Of a stretch of 64,000 bases of DNA, positions 1 to 12,790 are shown piece after piece. The translations under genes and the position numbers were made by a program. The notes beneath the pieces were generated by a model that was not told the origin of the DNA, did no database searches, and was given only the letters and a program-made list of their open reading frames with translations. The DNA is from Prunus persica (lineage: Eukaryota > Streptophyta > Magnoliopsida > Rosales > Rosaceae). The stretch spans positions 19,344,462 through 19,408,461 of the forward strand of contig NC_034015.1 of NCBI RefSeq assembly GCF_000346465.2, in the 5' to 3' direction. The stretch's first letter is position 1, and the number at the start of each line of letters is the position of its first letter.

Positions 1-414
1 ATCAAGGAGCTCTCTAAAACTAAATTCAAGGAGGTAGCTTATTGTGAAGAACTGACACTTCTAAAACTAGTTTTTAGTTGTTCACATACCACATTCCACT
101 TCCTAAATATTTCATTTCTAGCACATGGGGTGGCACCGCAGTGGAAAAGTGGGCCAAACTCTCCTCTCCCCTCAAAGTGCACCCGGATTCAATTCACATA
201 GGAGACAATCTTGAGGCAACCAATATAATACTCCCCCCTCCCCCTCCCCAGTCAATGACAAAAAAAATTATGCTCTAATTAATTTATGACCTTACCTTCT
301 TCTATCCTTGATATTGGACAAAACACAGGTAAAATTACATGAACTTTTCATCTAATTAGCCATTTATTTGCTGCTTATCTACACTTCCTTTCCAGCAAAA
401 ACCAAAGGGTTCTA
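1..414. other. AT-rich flank, no gene recognised
   Basis: No coding signal is convincing here. A 66-codon frame at 78-278 has no recognisable motif. The stretch presumably belongs to the first intron or body of the gene whose leader is at 415-850 on the minus strand. Confidence 0.3.
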
Positions 415-850
415 CTAATAGCAGTGAGATGTATGAACAGTTTTCTGAACCTCCAACTTTAATATTCAAAATTCAACATCATTGAATTAAATTCCTAAAT
501 AATTTATCAATCGGATTGAAGTTTGAACCAAACCCAGCAATTAGCGACTGCACAATCGGAGCCCCACAAACTATTGAAGATTAATTTTACAAAAAAATGA
601 TGAATTAGAATTACCTTATAACTTAACAAGACTGTTCTGTTCCCATGCGACTAACGGAATTAGAGGCCACAGCATCCCAACACCATTCAGCGTTGTAGAC
701 GACGATTCAGAGCCCTCGTTCCCAACGGTCGTAGTTCTACAAGGTTACTATAACACCAGAAGACGTCGTCGTTTTCCTCGAGTTGTGGAGAGGAAAATGA
801 ATGAGGACAAGAAATTGGGTTTTGTTGTGGCTCAAATGTTCATTTAATGA
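415..850 (-). repeat. Duplicated 5' leader/promoter block, copy 1
   Basis: This block is clearly related, with scattered substitutions and small indels, to 56205-56620. Shared landmarks are the run around 'GTTTGAACCAAA', the 'CTACAAGGTTAC' block, the 'AACACCAG..A.ACGTCGT' block and the 'AAATTGGGTTTT' block. Read on the minus strand, both copies carry a GT donor-like site (AAG/GTAATT here, CAG/GTAATT in the other) after an upstream leader exon. The simplest reading is the first non-coding exon and promoter of a minus-strand transcript that leaves the window at the left. The encoded product cannot be seen. Confidence 0.5.
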
Positions 851-2064
851 GCCCATTTTTCTCTTTGGGCTTTGCACAATATCCCGAATGCAGTGGCCCA
901 AAGGAGCTTCACTTTCTTGTGTGTGTAAGCCTCTACTTTCTTTTTTCTTAATTTATTTTTATTAAGGAAATATGTGCCTCTACGTGAGCTGGGCAATCCT
1001 ATGATCCATTTGTTTTTCTTCATGAGAAAACAAAGGACATCAAAATAATTGCAATTTTGCTAATAAACTTTTTTGAGCTGTTATTGTTTTTGCGAAACAG
1101 TAATTTTCATTAAAAGCTAAGTAAAAACTCAGAATATATACACAAAAAATATAACCTTAAATAGAGGTTCATGCAACATAGAAACTCTAAAAGACATAAA
1201 CAAATAGGCACAAGCATTACAAGACAGTGAGAATAAAATATACAGCTTGAAATCCAACTCACTTGGAGTTACAAATAAGGAGGACTCATACCCTAGCAAC
1301 AACCAGTGCTTTAAGAAGATCAAGGCAGAGAAATAATTTCTCAAATCAAACATCTTGGGACAAGAAATATCTCAAAATGAAGGACACCATGACATTCTAA
1401 AAAACATCACAATATCTCCAAATGGAGGTTTTTGCACTTTAAAAAAGTCATTATTCACAAATAAATGTGAGCCCGACTCGAACAACAAACATTCATCATT
1501 ATTGAATATGATTTGGGGAAGATGTCAATTAATTGATGAATCATCCTCCTAAAAGAGCACAAATTCATCATTATTGACCTTTGCTTAACCTCTAATCTTA
1601 GCATCCATCGTGTATCGTGCTTCCAAATCCCATGCTTAACACCCCGACAAAATAAAAAGTGAAAAAGCCCTTTTCTTTGGTACAACATAAACGAAAATAA
1701 CCGGTGCCCGCTGCCACGGGTCCGCGCGCATGCATAAGAAAAGAGATTTTATGACCGTACGCAACCTAATTGACCGTTGGAGCTGCATTGGCTTTCATGC
1801 GCCGTCACCGCACCGGATCCTCTCCTCACAGTTGCACCCTCCCAAGGAGGTGCGGGAAACGCCGTTTAACCACCCACTGGAAGCTGCAAGCGTGGATTGC
1901 ATTGGCAGTGAATACACGCGCTCGCGCGTAGGATATAAGCTTATCTCTCAACAGTCGACACCTGAGAGTCCCGCACCTTTGCTTCTAGAAGACATTTCGT
2001 CCTTTCACCGTCACCTCCTCCATCTCCACTCCAACTCAACTTAATTTCTTTTCCCTCCTGGTGT
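851..2064. other. Intergenic region and KEA6 promoter/5' leader
   Basis: 851-1700 is AT-rich and has no supported gene. From about 1700 the sequence becomes GC-richer, as expected for a promoter and 5' leader. A 104-codon frame at 1730-2044 lies in this leader and shows no family features, so it is not annotated. Confidence 0.4.
1932..1940 (+). promoter_or_regulatory. Possible TATA box of the KEA6-type gene
   Basis: 'GATATAAGC' lies about 215 bp upstream of the preferred ATG at 2152, in a GC-richer promoter stretch. The position is plausible for a core promoter. It is called from sequence only. Confidence 0.35.
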
Positions 2065-2151
2065 ATGGTCTCTCTCAGCGAAAAAGCACGGTCCTTTTTG
2101 CTAACTTACGCTGGGATCACTCTACGCACACTCCACAACCACGCCTCTGCA

Positions 2152-5100
2152 ATGAGGCTCCGATCGTCTACGACTCTCGCGCTGCTTCTTCTTCTTCTCT
2201 GCTCTTTCGTCGCTGTTCCTACCGGGTCCGCCGAGTCGAACGAGTCGAACTCGGTGGTGGAGGCGGCCAATGCCGAGTCAATTAACTCGTCGCGCGGGAG
2301 ATCCACCGAGGAGGACAGCTTCGCCGACATGATTGATCGGGCTCTGGAGCGGGAGTTCCCTGAGAATGAGCGAAATCAAGGTTCTTTAGATCCGAGCTTC
2401 AATTCCTCGGTTTGCAATTTCCATAAATGGCTTTCAATTGCTGCTCTGGTCGAACTGAATGCCTAACGGCCTTAAATTTCATGTTTGGCGTTGCATGCAT
2501 TGTTAAATCGTCTGTTTTGTGATGAAAAGTGTGGAATTTAATTCGGCTGCTAAGTTGATTTTGTCATTGTTTGTCTCCTGTGGAAAATTTGAAGCAATTA
2601 ATGACAGTAGATGATTGGTCTAAATTGTGTCTTCTTGTGCAGCCACGGATGATGGTGGCTTCAATAATAGCGTTAATGAACAGCAGGTAGGCACTCACAT
2701 GCTCTGAAATTTGCGATTTTTAAGTAATTTTGTTGGTGTTTGAGTTAGGCGAGTGTGAGAAAAACAAACAGAGCTTAAGAATTGCTGCATTCTTTTTTTT
2801 TTTTTAACATGTGTTTGATATTTTCAGTTCTCTTAATCAAGGTAAATGGGCTGTAAGTTTGTAACTGGATGATAATCACCTAGAAGCTTATTTAGGGATT
2901 TAGTTGGTCGAAAAGAAACCATAGATAAACTTATTTCTTATGGAGATTTAAAAGTTAACACCTTTGACGCATTTTAATCTTAGCTACCAATAAAAGAAAA
3001 TTCTTTAGATTGATCAAAGGAAAAAAAAGGTTTATGGTGGATGATATTTATGTAGACTTATCACTCCAACATTTCTTCTGTTGGATATGGCTTGAAGAGT
3101 CTATACAACAAATCAGGTTCTCATATAATTCATCTGTATCTTGTTAGATTAACTGGACAAGGGTGATGATTTCATAGGATTATCAGATTAGGATTTGAAT
3201 TTTTCAGCTTAACACATTAAACATGGATCAAGGCTAATCCGATCCAACTTGATAGTATATCATTTATTTACTTTTATATATGAGTGATTTTGCATAATCC
3301 TTGGCCCGAGATTGAAAGCTTAACTGTTTGTTTATTAGGCAGTTCTTGAAACCGTTGCTAGAGTTAAGTCCAAGAAAAATGACAGCAAGGAGGAGAAGTA
3401 TGTTCTTCTATCTTGTGAACTGAAGATCAAATATGTTTGACTTCAATTTATGGAAGTGGTTGTAATTGGAATAGGAATACTTTAAGTGAGTTTGCTGACA
3501 TCTTTGTGACCTTTATGTTAGGTCATTTCAGTTTCAGGATGTTTTCCATCTGGATAATGAGAATGGAGAAGAAGATATGCCAACTTTAATAGATCGGAAG
3601 GTATGCTTGCCATCTGTCATTGGATAATTTTATTGAGTTCACGATTAATTTATATTATTGTAATATAGATAGGTAACTGATAAAGTTTAAGTGGATAAAA
3701 GTACATTAATGTAACGCACATAACAATTCTATGGTGACGATAACATACTGCTGTTTTGGATAATATATACACTGCCTTGTGCTTGAAGCTGATACATTTC
3801 AGCAGGCTGAAAGTTTTATTTTTATTTTATCAGGACAATGTCTTTATTATGTCTAATCGCAAGTCAAAATATCCTGTGCTGCAATTGGACTTGAGGTCAG
3901 CTTATGTTTTCTTTATTATTATTTCCATTTCATTTATGAGCCACTGAAACTTTTGGCTGATATATCCTCTTCATATGTTCAGATTGATTTCGGATCTGGT
4001 AGTTGTCATTGTCTCTGCAACTTGTGGTGGGATTGCCTTTGCCTGTGCTGGACAACCAGTCAGTCCACTATCATAGCTCTTCGCTTTCTTTTATAACAAA
4101 TTTCTATTTGAAGATTGGGAATTATCTTCTGAACTAAGTCCTGGCATATATATGCTAAGTCTTTCTTTGCCTTTAAATCCATGTATTGTCCTAAAAGTCA
4201 TCACTCACTACATTATGAATTTTTGCAGGTTATTACTGGATATTTGCTAGCTGGATCTGTCATCGGACCTGGAGGCTTAAGTTTTGTCAGTGAAATGGTG
4301 CAAGTATGTTGTCATATGAAATTAAAGTATCTTCATAAGCATTACTTCCATTTCCTTATTAAATTACATGCATGTAGGTTGAGACAGTGGCTCAGTTTGG
4401 GGTGATCTTTCTTCTTTTTGCTTTGGGCTTGGAATTCTCGGCTACTAAGGTTGGCTTGTAAATTTAATGTTGCAGTATTCCTTCTGAGTTTTGTTTGTCT
4501 GTTAATTTAGGCCATGATACTACTCATTCCTTTTCAAGTTTGCAGCTTCGGGTTGTTCGTATAGTGGCTGTTCTGGGAGGTCTACTGCAAATTTTCCTGT
4601 TTATGTGCTTGTGTGGAATAACAGCCTCAGTATGTCTGCATTTTAATCAACATTTTGTGTTACATATATATTGTGAAAAAAATACTTCAAAAGGACTTGT
4701 TACCCAATTGGAGTTTCCAATTTTCATACCTTGGACTGGGTATTTGAGGTAATTATGTGTTTCTGGGGCTATGGAATTATACCATGTGCACCACATGGTA
4801 GTCAGGCTGGACTAAGCCTAGCCATTTTGCTCTAAGAGACAAGTGCAAATTAGTATTATACTTCAAAACATTTTGGTTCTCTTGCTTTCTATTTTATGAC
4901 TCCATGTCATAATTGTTTATACTATCTTTCTTTCCACTTAGATCTGTGTGTTCAATGGATTTCTAATGTGACTACTGCATGCTATTTCTAGTTATGCGGT
5001 GGGAGACCTTCTGAAGGGGTATTCGTTGGTGCATTTCTTTCTATGTCTTCAACAGCAGTGGTGACTCTCTTTGCCCTGATATCTCTATATATTTTCTCAT

Positions 5101-8100
5101 GTACCACTTATGTTTTTACCTGGGGGAAGTATATGGATTCATGACCAATTCAATAATTCTTGCAAATGGGTTGTCGGTGTCTTCATCTTATGTTAATATG
5201 ACCTTAGTACCGCTTTACAATTGTTTGCATAGCATGCATAGAATTTTATTTGTGTTCTTATTCAACATGAGGTGTTGATATGCAATTGGATGGACTAGTT
5301 GGTGCAATATGCATCTAAGTGGTGATACCAGAAAACAAGCTTGCCTACCTCTCCTTTAGTCAGATCTCATTTGTTTTCATGTATTCTTGAAACTTGATCT
5401 TCCTGTACCACATCTGTATTGTTTCATCCTTTTTGGTCTGCAGGTTTTGAAATTCTTGATGGAAAGAAATAGTATTGGTGCTCTTCATGGTCAAGTTGTG
5501 GTTGGCACTCTTATACTGCAGGTATGTGATACCCCAATTTCTCACTTTACAGCATCTATCAGTGATAAGTTTCTGTATTTAAACAATGATTGAAGATTCA
5601 GGTTTATGATTTCTCACTGATTTAAACTTGTGCGACCTACTAGGACTGTGCTGTGGGTTTGCTATTTGCTCTGCTTCCAGTTCTGGGTGGGAGTTCTGGT
5701 ATTCTTCAAGGAGTAATATCCATGACTAAATCGTAAGTAGAGGTTATGAAAGGTCATCCTATCATATGAGTTCATCCAAATGTTTAGGTTGAAATGACTT
5801 TCATGTAAAGCATAAACAAATCAACACATTTTAGCGAAAATTCACAACAGCACCAAAACGGGGAAAAGAGAGAGGATGCAATCAGGCTTAAAGAGCTGGT
5901 GGCTGACCTGAGTTAGCAATTTAAAGGCCTGATACTCTTTTGGTCGAATAAAGGCTGGATACTCTATCCTTGAGTGTGCAACAGAAACTTAATCTGTCAT
6001 TATTTACTTATCACAACAACAGTTCATCTGTCATTGTTAAATTAGTAATATAGCTTAAGATTGTGTAGATGAAATAACTGAGAAATTTATATTGCCTTCT
6101 AAGCTTATTATTTGGGATATTCAAGTGGTTGGGCAGGTTGTAAGCAGGTTCATTATACACACTTATGTTGTTCCCATTACTCAGCTGTGGAAAGCCAAAA
6201 ACAGCATAGTTAGTCTTTGGCACATCTAGGAAATTCTTAACTGCTCTGTTTCTCTAGTGATATTGCAATTAATTATATTTTACCTGTTTTGAGTGTCTAT
6301 TAGTGCCACGTCTCTTTTCACATACTAGTCCATTATTACAGGTTGGTGGTGTTGCTTATATTTTTGGCCACCTTGTCCATATTATCACGTACTTGTGTAC
6401 CGTGGTTCCTTAAGCTTATGATAAGCCTATCTTCTCAGGTATTGATAAATCTTCAATTTTAATGCAGTCAGATGCTTTAATTTTAGAGATTGTTTTGGCT
6501 GAACAATTACTGTGTGCAGACTAATGAACTCTATCAATTGGCATCGGTGGCATTCTGCTTACTTGTCGCTTGGGTATGTCTCATTTCCTATCTTTTACAT
6601 CTTCCATTTTAGAAGGACAGACTCATTCCAGTTAATATGCACAAGTAAGATAAACAGACCATCTTGCCATTGTTTTGAGCAAATTACTTGCGTCATCAAC
6701 AAAGAAAAGGGGAAAGTAGGGGGATTAGGGGTTACATATTTGTTAGTTGATGCCTACCCCCTAAACATTTTCCTACAGCACTTGCTTCCATGCTCACACA
6801 TGTCTATCTAATGACTGTCTGAAAGGATTGATATAATATGCTTTTTTTAAAAATGTCATTTCAGTGTAGTGATAAGCTGGGTTTAAGCCTTGAACTGGGT
6901 TCCTTTGCGGCTGGAGTGATGATATCAACAACTGATCTTGGTCAGCATACACTAGAACAAGTAAGATATCTTTTGTTCATTATGTACTTCAGAAGTTGTG
7001 GGGTGCCTGATACAAGCTTTACAAGTTGTTTTCCCCTTTCATGATTGATGATTCTAGGAATGTGCAGTTTTTTCATTTAACTTGTCTTGGTACATACTAT
7101 TGAATTTTCTTATCAATTATCATGACATTTGAATTCAAGATTATAATCTTTACATGTGTTTCTGCTCTTATTTGAGGGGGTTCTTTGTCTTTCAGGTTGA
7201 GCCCATTCGTAATTTCTTTGCTGCTCTTTTTCTCGCCAGCATTGGGATGTTAATACATGTTCATTTCCTTTGGAATCATGTTGATATTTTATTAGCAGCT
7301 GTTATATTGGTCATCATTATAAAAACTATAGTAGTTGCCAGTGTGGTCAAGGGATTTGGCTACAATAACAAGACTTGCCTTCTTGTAAGATTTCAGCAAA
7401 CTGCTAACACAGTTTTACCTGCATTTTTACTATTCCGTACATTTTATTGACGGAGGGGCCTTAGGTTATCCCATATGCGTAGGTTGGGATGTCTCTAGCA
7501 CAAATTGGAGAATTTTCTTTTGTTCTTCTGAGCCGTGCTTCTAATCTTCATCTGGTTGAGGTGAGTGCGTCTTCACCTGTAAAATTACCAAGAAATTTTA
7601 TAGAACTTAAATCTCTTTGCAAACCCCAGCTAATCTAGGGACTTGACTCAAGTTTAATTAACCTGACTTTGTAACTGAAGGTTTATCACTATTGCAGGGT
7701 AAATTATATCTGTTGCTTCTAGGCACAACAGCCCTCAGTCTGGTACGTGCAACATCTACTGAAATGTTAATTGCAGCTCAGTTTGAAAACATGGCCTGTT
7801 TAAAGGGATATATATTTTTATAATCTAATGGTGCAGGTCACTACGCCATTGCTTTTCAAGATGATTCCTGCTGTTGTTCATCTTGGCGTGTTGTTGCGGT
7901 GGTTTTCCCCTGATAACCCAACTGTGGTAATGATCGGCACTTGCACATTTACATAAATTTTCACCCTACAAAAAGGTGTCAGTTTAGAGTTTTGCATGGT
8001 TCTTGTTGGAGCTAGTGTTTTGAAATATCTTGAATATGGTTTCTCCTCCCAGATTGGATTTAAAGGAGAAAGCTATCGCTCAGACAGTGCTAAGCGTATT

Positions 8101-8133
8101 GCTATGATGGTCCAAGGCTCTCATGATTCATGA
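2152..8133 (+). CDS. KEA6: K+ efflux antiporter, KEA4/5/6 clade (KEA6-type)
   Basis: A CPA2-family cation/proton antiporter. KEA4-6 proteins are known to exchange K+ for H+ in endomembrane compartments. Twenty exons were traced: 2152-2380, 2643-2686, 3339-3397, 3522-3600, 3834-3895, 3983-4058, 4229-4303, 4378-4449, 4546-4629, 4992-5060, 5444-5521, 5644-5732, 6342-6438, 6520-6573, 6865-6960, 7196-7384, 7483-7560, 7698-7742, 7837-7926, 8053-8133. They total 1746 bp and encode 581 aa, about the length of Arabidopsis KEA6. An N-terminal Leu-rich signal peptide precedes a charged luminal region, then about a dozen membrane segments with the family blocks 'GYLLAGSVIGPGG', 'FALGLEFS' and 'QIGEFSFVLLSRASNL'. 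No C-terminal KTN/TrkA-N domain is present, which fits KEA4-6 and not KEA1-3. An in-frame ATG at 2065 would add 29 residues; 2152 is preferred because it gives a clean signal peptide. Confidence 0.93.
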
Positions 8134-8428
8134 CATTAAACAAAGCATGAACCAGAAAAATGCAATTTTTAGCCTTTACCTTATGGGGTTGTTATACTCT
8201 GGAGGAGAGGTATTTAAGAGTGCAAAGGAGGTCGACTGGTTGAAAAGTTTCTAAACTGTAAAGCTCCTCAAATTGTTGCCTACTTTCCATGCATCTGAAT
8301 GATTAAGAAAATAGTGAATCCTAATGCCAACTGCGACCGAGAAAAACAGAGCACGCTGGAGATACCGAGCCAGAAAATTTTGTTCTTTGTGAAATAGTGT
8401 CCATTTTGTAATGTAAATCATTTCCTCT

Positions 8429-8444
8429 CCCCCCCCCCCCCCCC
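8429..8444. repeat. Homopolymer C16 in the KEA6 3' flank
   Basis: Sixteen consecutive C residues about 300 bp after the stop codon, within or near the 3' UTR. On the transcript this is a poly-C run. Confidence 0.9.
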
Positions 8445-9329
8445 TTCTCCTCCTGAGGTTGATAATTTTAGTTGTCTTGTTTTTCTTCCCCAGTTTAGAA
8501 TCAGCGATGTTCCCAAACTCAAATGTATCATGTATTTGTTCTTATAATGGTACCACAGTTTTCTTTTTCTTTCTTAAACTTGGTTCTTTTTTAGGGAAGA
8601 TGCAATTTCATCTTAGCTGTTTGTCACCAAAACATGGTGCTCCCTACCTAATTTGATTTGGGATCATCATATTACAGTAATAATAATTACTTTAGAAGAA
8701 AATTGAGGTAAACTCTATTGATTGCATGAAATAATATCCAAATATATCTTTGGAAGTTGTCTGCCATTGCTCTCTTAACACGTTAAAGAGAATATAATCA
8801 ATCCAGTGGTGATAGTTACAGATAATTTCGTCTGTTAAATTACCATGGAAGTGGAAGTCAGGCAAGGTTGCCATATAACATATAAAAAAACCTACATGAT
8901 CCTCAGAAGTCATCTTTGATGTTAAGGTTGAAAGTGAAAATAGGCAGAACCACAAGGAAACATACGGTTTAACCCAGTTGACAATTACAATTAATAAAGT
9001 GAAAATGGTTAGAGTGTAGAGTGTGAACTGGTTTCAGGAAGAAAACAAATGACGAAACGACTAATGAGAAAGAATCAAGGAGAATCAAGGCAAATTCTCC
9101 ATCAGCTAACTAAAATAGTTGGTTAATCCACGTTTTACTGACAAAGATTGTTCACTAGTTTAGTAACTCAGTCTTAATTTACAATTAGTTCTTAATTAAA
9201 TTAAGAGGCCCGTCATCATCACATGACATAATTAACATTAATTATGCACTCACTAATATATATATATAAATGTCATGATATGCTTTTCAATGGACAAGAC
9301 TTTTCTTTCTTTTCTTGATGCTGCACATC

Positions 9330-9334
<5 letters not shown>

Positions 9335-9364
<30 letters not shown>
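9335..9364. repeat. (AT)n microsatellite
   Basis: Uninterrupted AT dinucleotide run of about 15 units. A shorter AT run lies nearby at 9258-9268. Confidence 0.9.
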
Positions 9365-9368
<4 letters not shown>

Positions 9369-10761
9369 ACATGTAATACTTTAGCTTTTGCAAACATGAT
9401 GCGGCTACAGAATGCTTATGTTCCTTGGTGGTGTCTGCCTATTATTACCTATGGCTATAAATAAACCTTGCTTGCTAGTTGCTGCTGACAAGAATATATT
9501 TTTCTTTTTCTTCATATCTTTACTATATTATGGGGGATGACCTACCACCACATGTCATTAGTTTACTAAATATGGTTCAAAACCAGATTAGTAATTAAAC
9601 AAATTGAGATTAGCTGAAATAAAAAAAATTGTTATAAAGACAGGGCTCCAATGAGGGTGATGGCAATGCTTTTTATGCATGCAACATTATGATTCATGAC
9701 AGAAATGTGTATGTATGTGTGTACAGATTTGGAACAAGGGAAAAGATAAATGGGATTTGTGTCTGCTTGCTGGAAGAAACAAACTTGTATCCTCCACAAG
9801 ATTCATGTGAACATGAAAGTGGATATGTGGGTTTTGTTTTGATTGAGTAAAGGTTTCTCCAAACAATTTGACACCACACACAGATAGTTACGGGTATTAA
9901 AGAAGACATAGCAAGTTGGTTGAATGTCTCTGTAATTTAAAAGTGATAATAAATGTGACAGATGGTATTAAATCAAACAAAACAAATACGTACAAACAGA
10001 CACAAAGATCGAAGAATTTCCAAGCACATGGTTGGTACTATTATTTCAACTCTACTATTAGGAAGGGATACAGAGGAACAGAGAGATCGAATGACAACCC
10101 TAAAATAACACGTTGGAGTCCACTACCAAATTAAAAATAAGATGATTCTTTAGGGCGCTCTAACGTATTCCTTTTTATAAAGAAAACCCTAGGCTTGTTA
10201 GGAAAACTAATTAGAAAGTGAAAAGGAAATAAACAAAATTTCCCAAAATATTCTAAAACCTTAAAGGCTGAAAAGTCAAAATAAAATATAAAATTTGGCT
10301 AACATAGCTCATATATCACAACAAAGTGGCGAGTTGCACTCGTCACCTTGTTCTCTTCGAAACGATGGGTCATGAGCCTGATTATGAGCTCAGGGCCCAT
10401 ATTTGCACGGATTGAGCTTTGTTGCCGCGACGACGTTGCGCACCTGTCCAGCTCTTCCTCGATCAACTCAACCATGTATTCTACATCAGTTTCCTTTTAG
10501 GAGGGAGAAGTACTTAATTTCAATTAACGGGATGCTAATTAATATGACAATATTTCAAGCCAATCATGCACTACATTGCAAGAAGGTTAATATATGATCA
10601 TGTGTGATTGGATTAGAATATCGTCACAACAGCATTTTCGATGTAGATAAGTTTTTCTCATACAGGCGAGGATAGAAGATTGCAATGAAACTTCTTTCTT
10701 CTTTTGGCTAGGGGGTTGGCTTGTAAGTTAGCACACTCAAAGAAAGCCCTCCCCTAGAGAA

Positions 10762-10838
10762 AAACTTAGTTGCAATGGGGATAGTAAAGAAACTTAGTTG
10801 CAATGGGGATAGTAAAGAAACTTAGTTGCAACAGAGAT
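10762..10838. repeat. 28-bp tandem repeat, about 2.6 copies
   Basis: The unit contains 'CTTAGTTGCAATGGGGATAG'. CTTAGT starts at 10765, 10793 and 10821, giving an exact 28-bp period. The third unit diverges after 'TTGCAA'. The tandem runs directly into the hairpin element at 10857-10917. Confidence 0.85.
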
Positions 10839-10856
10839 ATCACTGTTTTTCTATTC

Positions 10857-10917
10857 CCGACCAATAATATTATGTCACATGAAAATATTATCACGCGTAT
10901 CATATGTTATTGGTCGG
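10857..10917. repeat. Small inverted-repeat element, MITE-like
   Basis: Perfect 11-bp arms 'CCGACCAATAA' (10857-10867) and 'TTATTGGTCGG' (10907-10917) enclose 39 bp. The sequence just after the right arm (GGAGATAACAAAATAATG) resembles 20960-20985 (TTGAGATAATAAAATAATGG), so this may be a dispersed family. There is no coding content and no clear target-site duplication. Confidence 0.5.
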
Positions 10918-11897
10918 AGATAACAAAATAATGCTATCCATATTTCATAGAAGTCTTTCTTCTAGCCGATGAACCATGTCCCTGCCTACTCTCCTAGCTA
11001 GCTAGACATGAAAGCCCTAGAATGTGACATTGTGTTTTCTTGTGAACATGTGGACTAGCTTCATTTCTTCCTTATCTTAAAAACGATAGAAAAGCATACA
11101 GATGTGTCAGCTGTGTGGTCACACAAAATTAATGAAATTTTTTTGTCTTCTTTTATTTGGTGAACTAATAACTTCGTCGTTCTAATGTTATAGGGATATG
11201 GATTTTCTTGAGGTACTCTCCAAATCATAGATTGTGCTAGATGCCCCTCAAGACAAGGGAAAAAACAACCCTAGAAAGATAAAACAAGATTGCGGAATTA
11301 TCAATTAATATTGTAGGTGGTCAAGGAATTGAAGTGTTTACTAAGGCTCTGGTTAGACTTTTGAAACATTCAAACTTCCACAAAAAGTCTTGAGTGTTGG
11401 GAATATTGTAGTCAAACTTATGAAATGGTAGTTAATTACTTGTAACCTGGTCACCAGTCCACGGTTTCCAGATCTTTTTGCTTGCTGTTTCCTAGCTAAT
11501 GTTTTGCTGCATATTGAATTTTTTTTCTTTTGCATCAATTAATTTCCTCACTATTACATTAAATTGACTTTAAAAAGTCAAGAACTTTTTGGGATGGAGC
11601 CAACAGTAAATTATAGGATGAAATTACTTGGAAATTACAGAATGTAAGAGAGTCAAGCTGTGGTGTTGTTGAGTAAAGACCTGGACATACATGATTTTTT
11701 TATTTTTAAATACAAACGATTAGTCTGAACTACAATTCATAAGGAAGTTTCTCACATACACACACTATTAAAGTGTCATAAGAATTCATACCCTGTCGGC
11801 ACTCAAAGATATTAACTACGTACAGCTAGTTGTTTTTGGCTACGATGGAAATAGAGAAAAGAGAAGCTACGCAATATGGAAATAATACGACGACAAA

Positions 11898-11900
<3 letters not shown>

Positions 11901-11930
<30 letters not shown>
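11901..11930. repeat. (AT)15 microsatellite
   Basis: Thirty bases of pure AT alternation in intergenic sequence between the KEA6 and MYB genes. Confidence 0.95.
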
Positions 11931-11933
<3 letters not shown>

Positions 11934-12767
11934 CAAGTAGCAAAACAATCTGCCATGCACCTTTTTCTCTTCTCTTGTTTGCTTTTCTTTCCCTGCCTGG
12001 CTGTCTGATATTCTTTTCGACAGTAGTCACTGTTAGATCGTACGTACTTATCATCAAACATTCAATAAAACTGTATTCATGCATTAAAGAAACCTTCACA
12101 TTTGTCATCAAATCATTGGTGCAGATTAATCATGTGTTATTGTGTTTTGCATCTGCTTTTGTGCAAGGATTTCTGCTCCTTAATTACCATTAGCCAGACT
12201 GGCGCAAAGATATCAAGCTTTCTTTATTTATTACGAAGAACAATCTCCAAAATGCGGTTCGTTATTTCAATTTGCAAATTAATACTATAAATAAGGACCT
12301 GGATTAAAATAAACCTAGTGAGAAGACCCAACAATGGTTAGGTATTCAATATGGAAATGGGCGTATGAGCGTATCTGCGGAAAGCCCTTTTTCTGAATTG
12401 ATAATCTCTTTAGATTATATATATTTTAGAGATAATCACTGCCAATAATTGTTAGCCTGCAACCAATCAAACTGGTTAACTACATATAGTTAGCATAAAG
12501 TAGAATAATTTTTAATTAATTCCAAGCTAGTTAAGCACTGAGCACTTCCATAATAAGTTTTCATGCATGGATTATGGATACATCTTCGTTTATTCAAAGG
12601 AAGGGAAGAGAAGAGAACGTTAAATATATAATTAAGACATATACTAACTATAATTAAAGTAAAAGTGGCCCATGAATTCTCCTTGAGATCCTTCTCCTCC
12701 TCAGCTGCTTAATTGGGTTAAAGTCAAAATCATCATCATTTCTATCATGCATCCCCAATCCATCGAC

Positions 12768-12790
12768 TTTTTTTTTTTTTTTTTTTTTTT
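12768..12790 (-). repeat. A23 tract fused to the MYB stop codon
   Basis: On the + strand this is T23. On the coding strand the final A of the TGA stop is the first base of a 23-nt A run that opens the 3' UTR. Confidence 0.9.

Larger units (their letters stand above)
8134..12789. other. Gene-poor intergenic region
   Basis: No coding gene is supported in this 4.6 kb. It begins with the KEA6 3' UTR, which contains a C16 run at 8429-8444. It holds AT microsatellites and the repeats listed separately. 10100-10500 has a patch of higher GC that could be a degenerate retroelement, but I see no ends, primer-binding site or coding motif to prove it. Confidence 0.5.

Noticed and set aside
1730..2044. 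104-codon open frame just upstream of KEA6
   Set aside because: It lies in the promoter/leader, has no family features, and its GC richness alone explains the open frame.
10100..10500. GC-richer patch, possible retroelement LTR
   Set aside because: I could not define ends, a primer-binding site or a partner copy, so it is mentioned only in the intergenic note.
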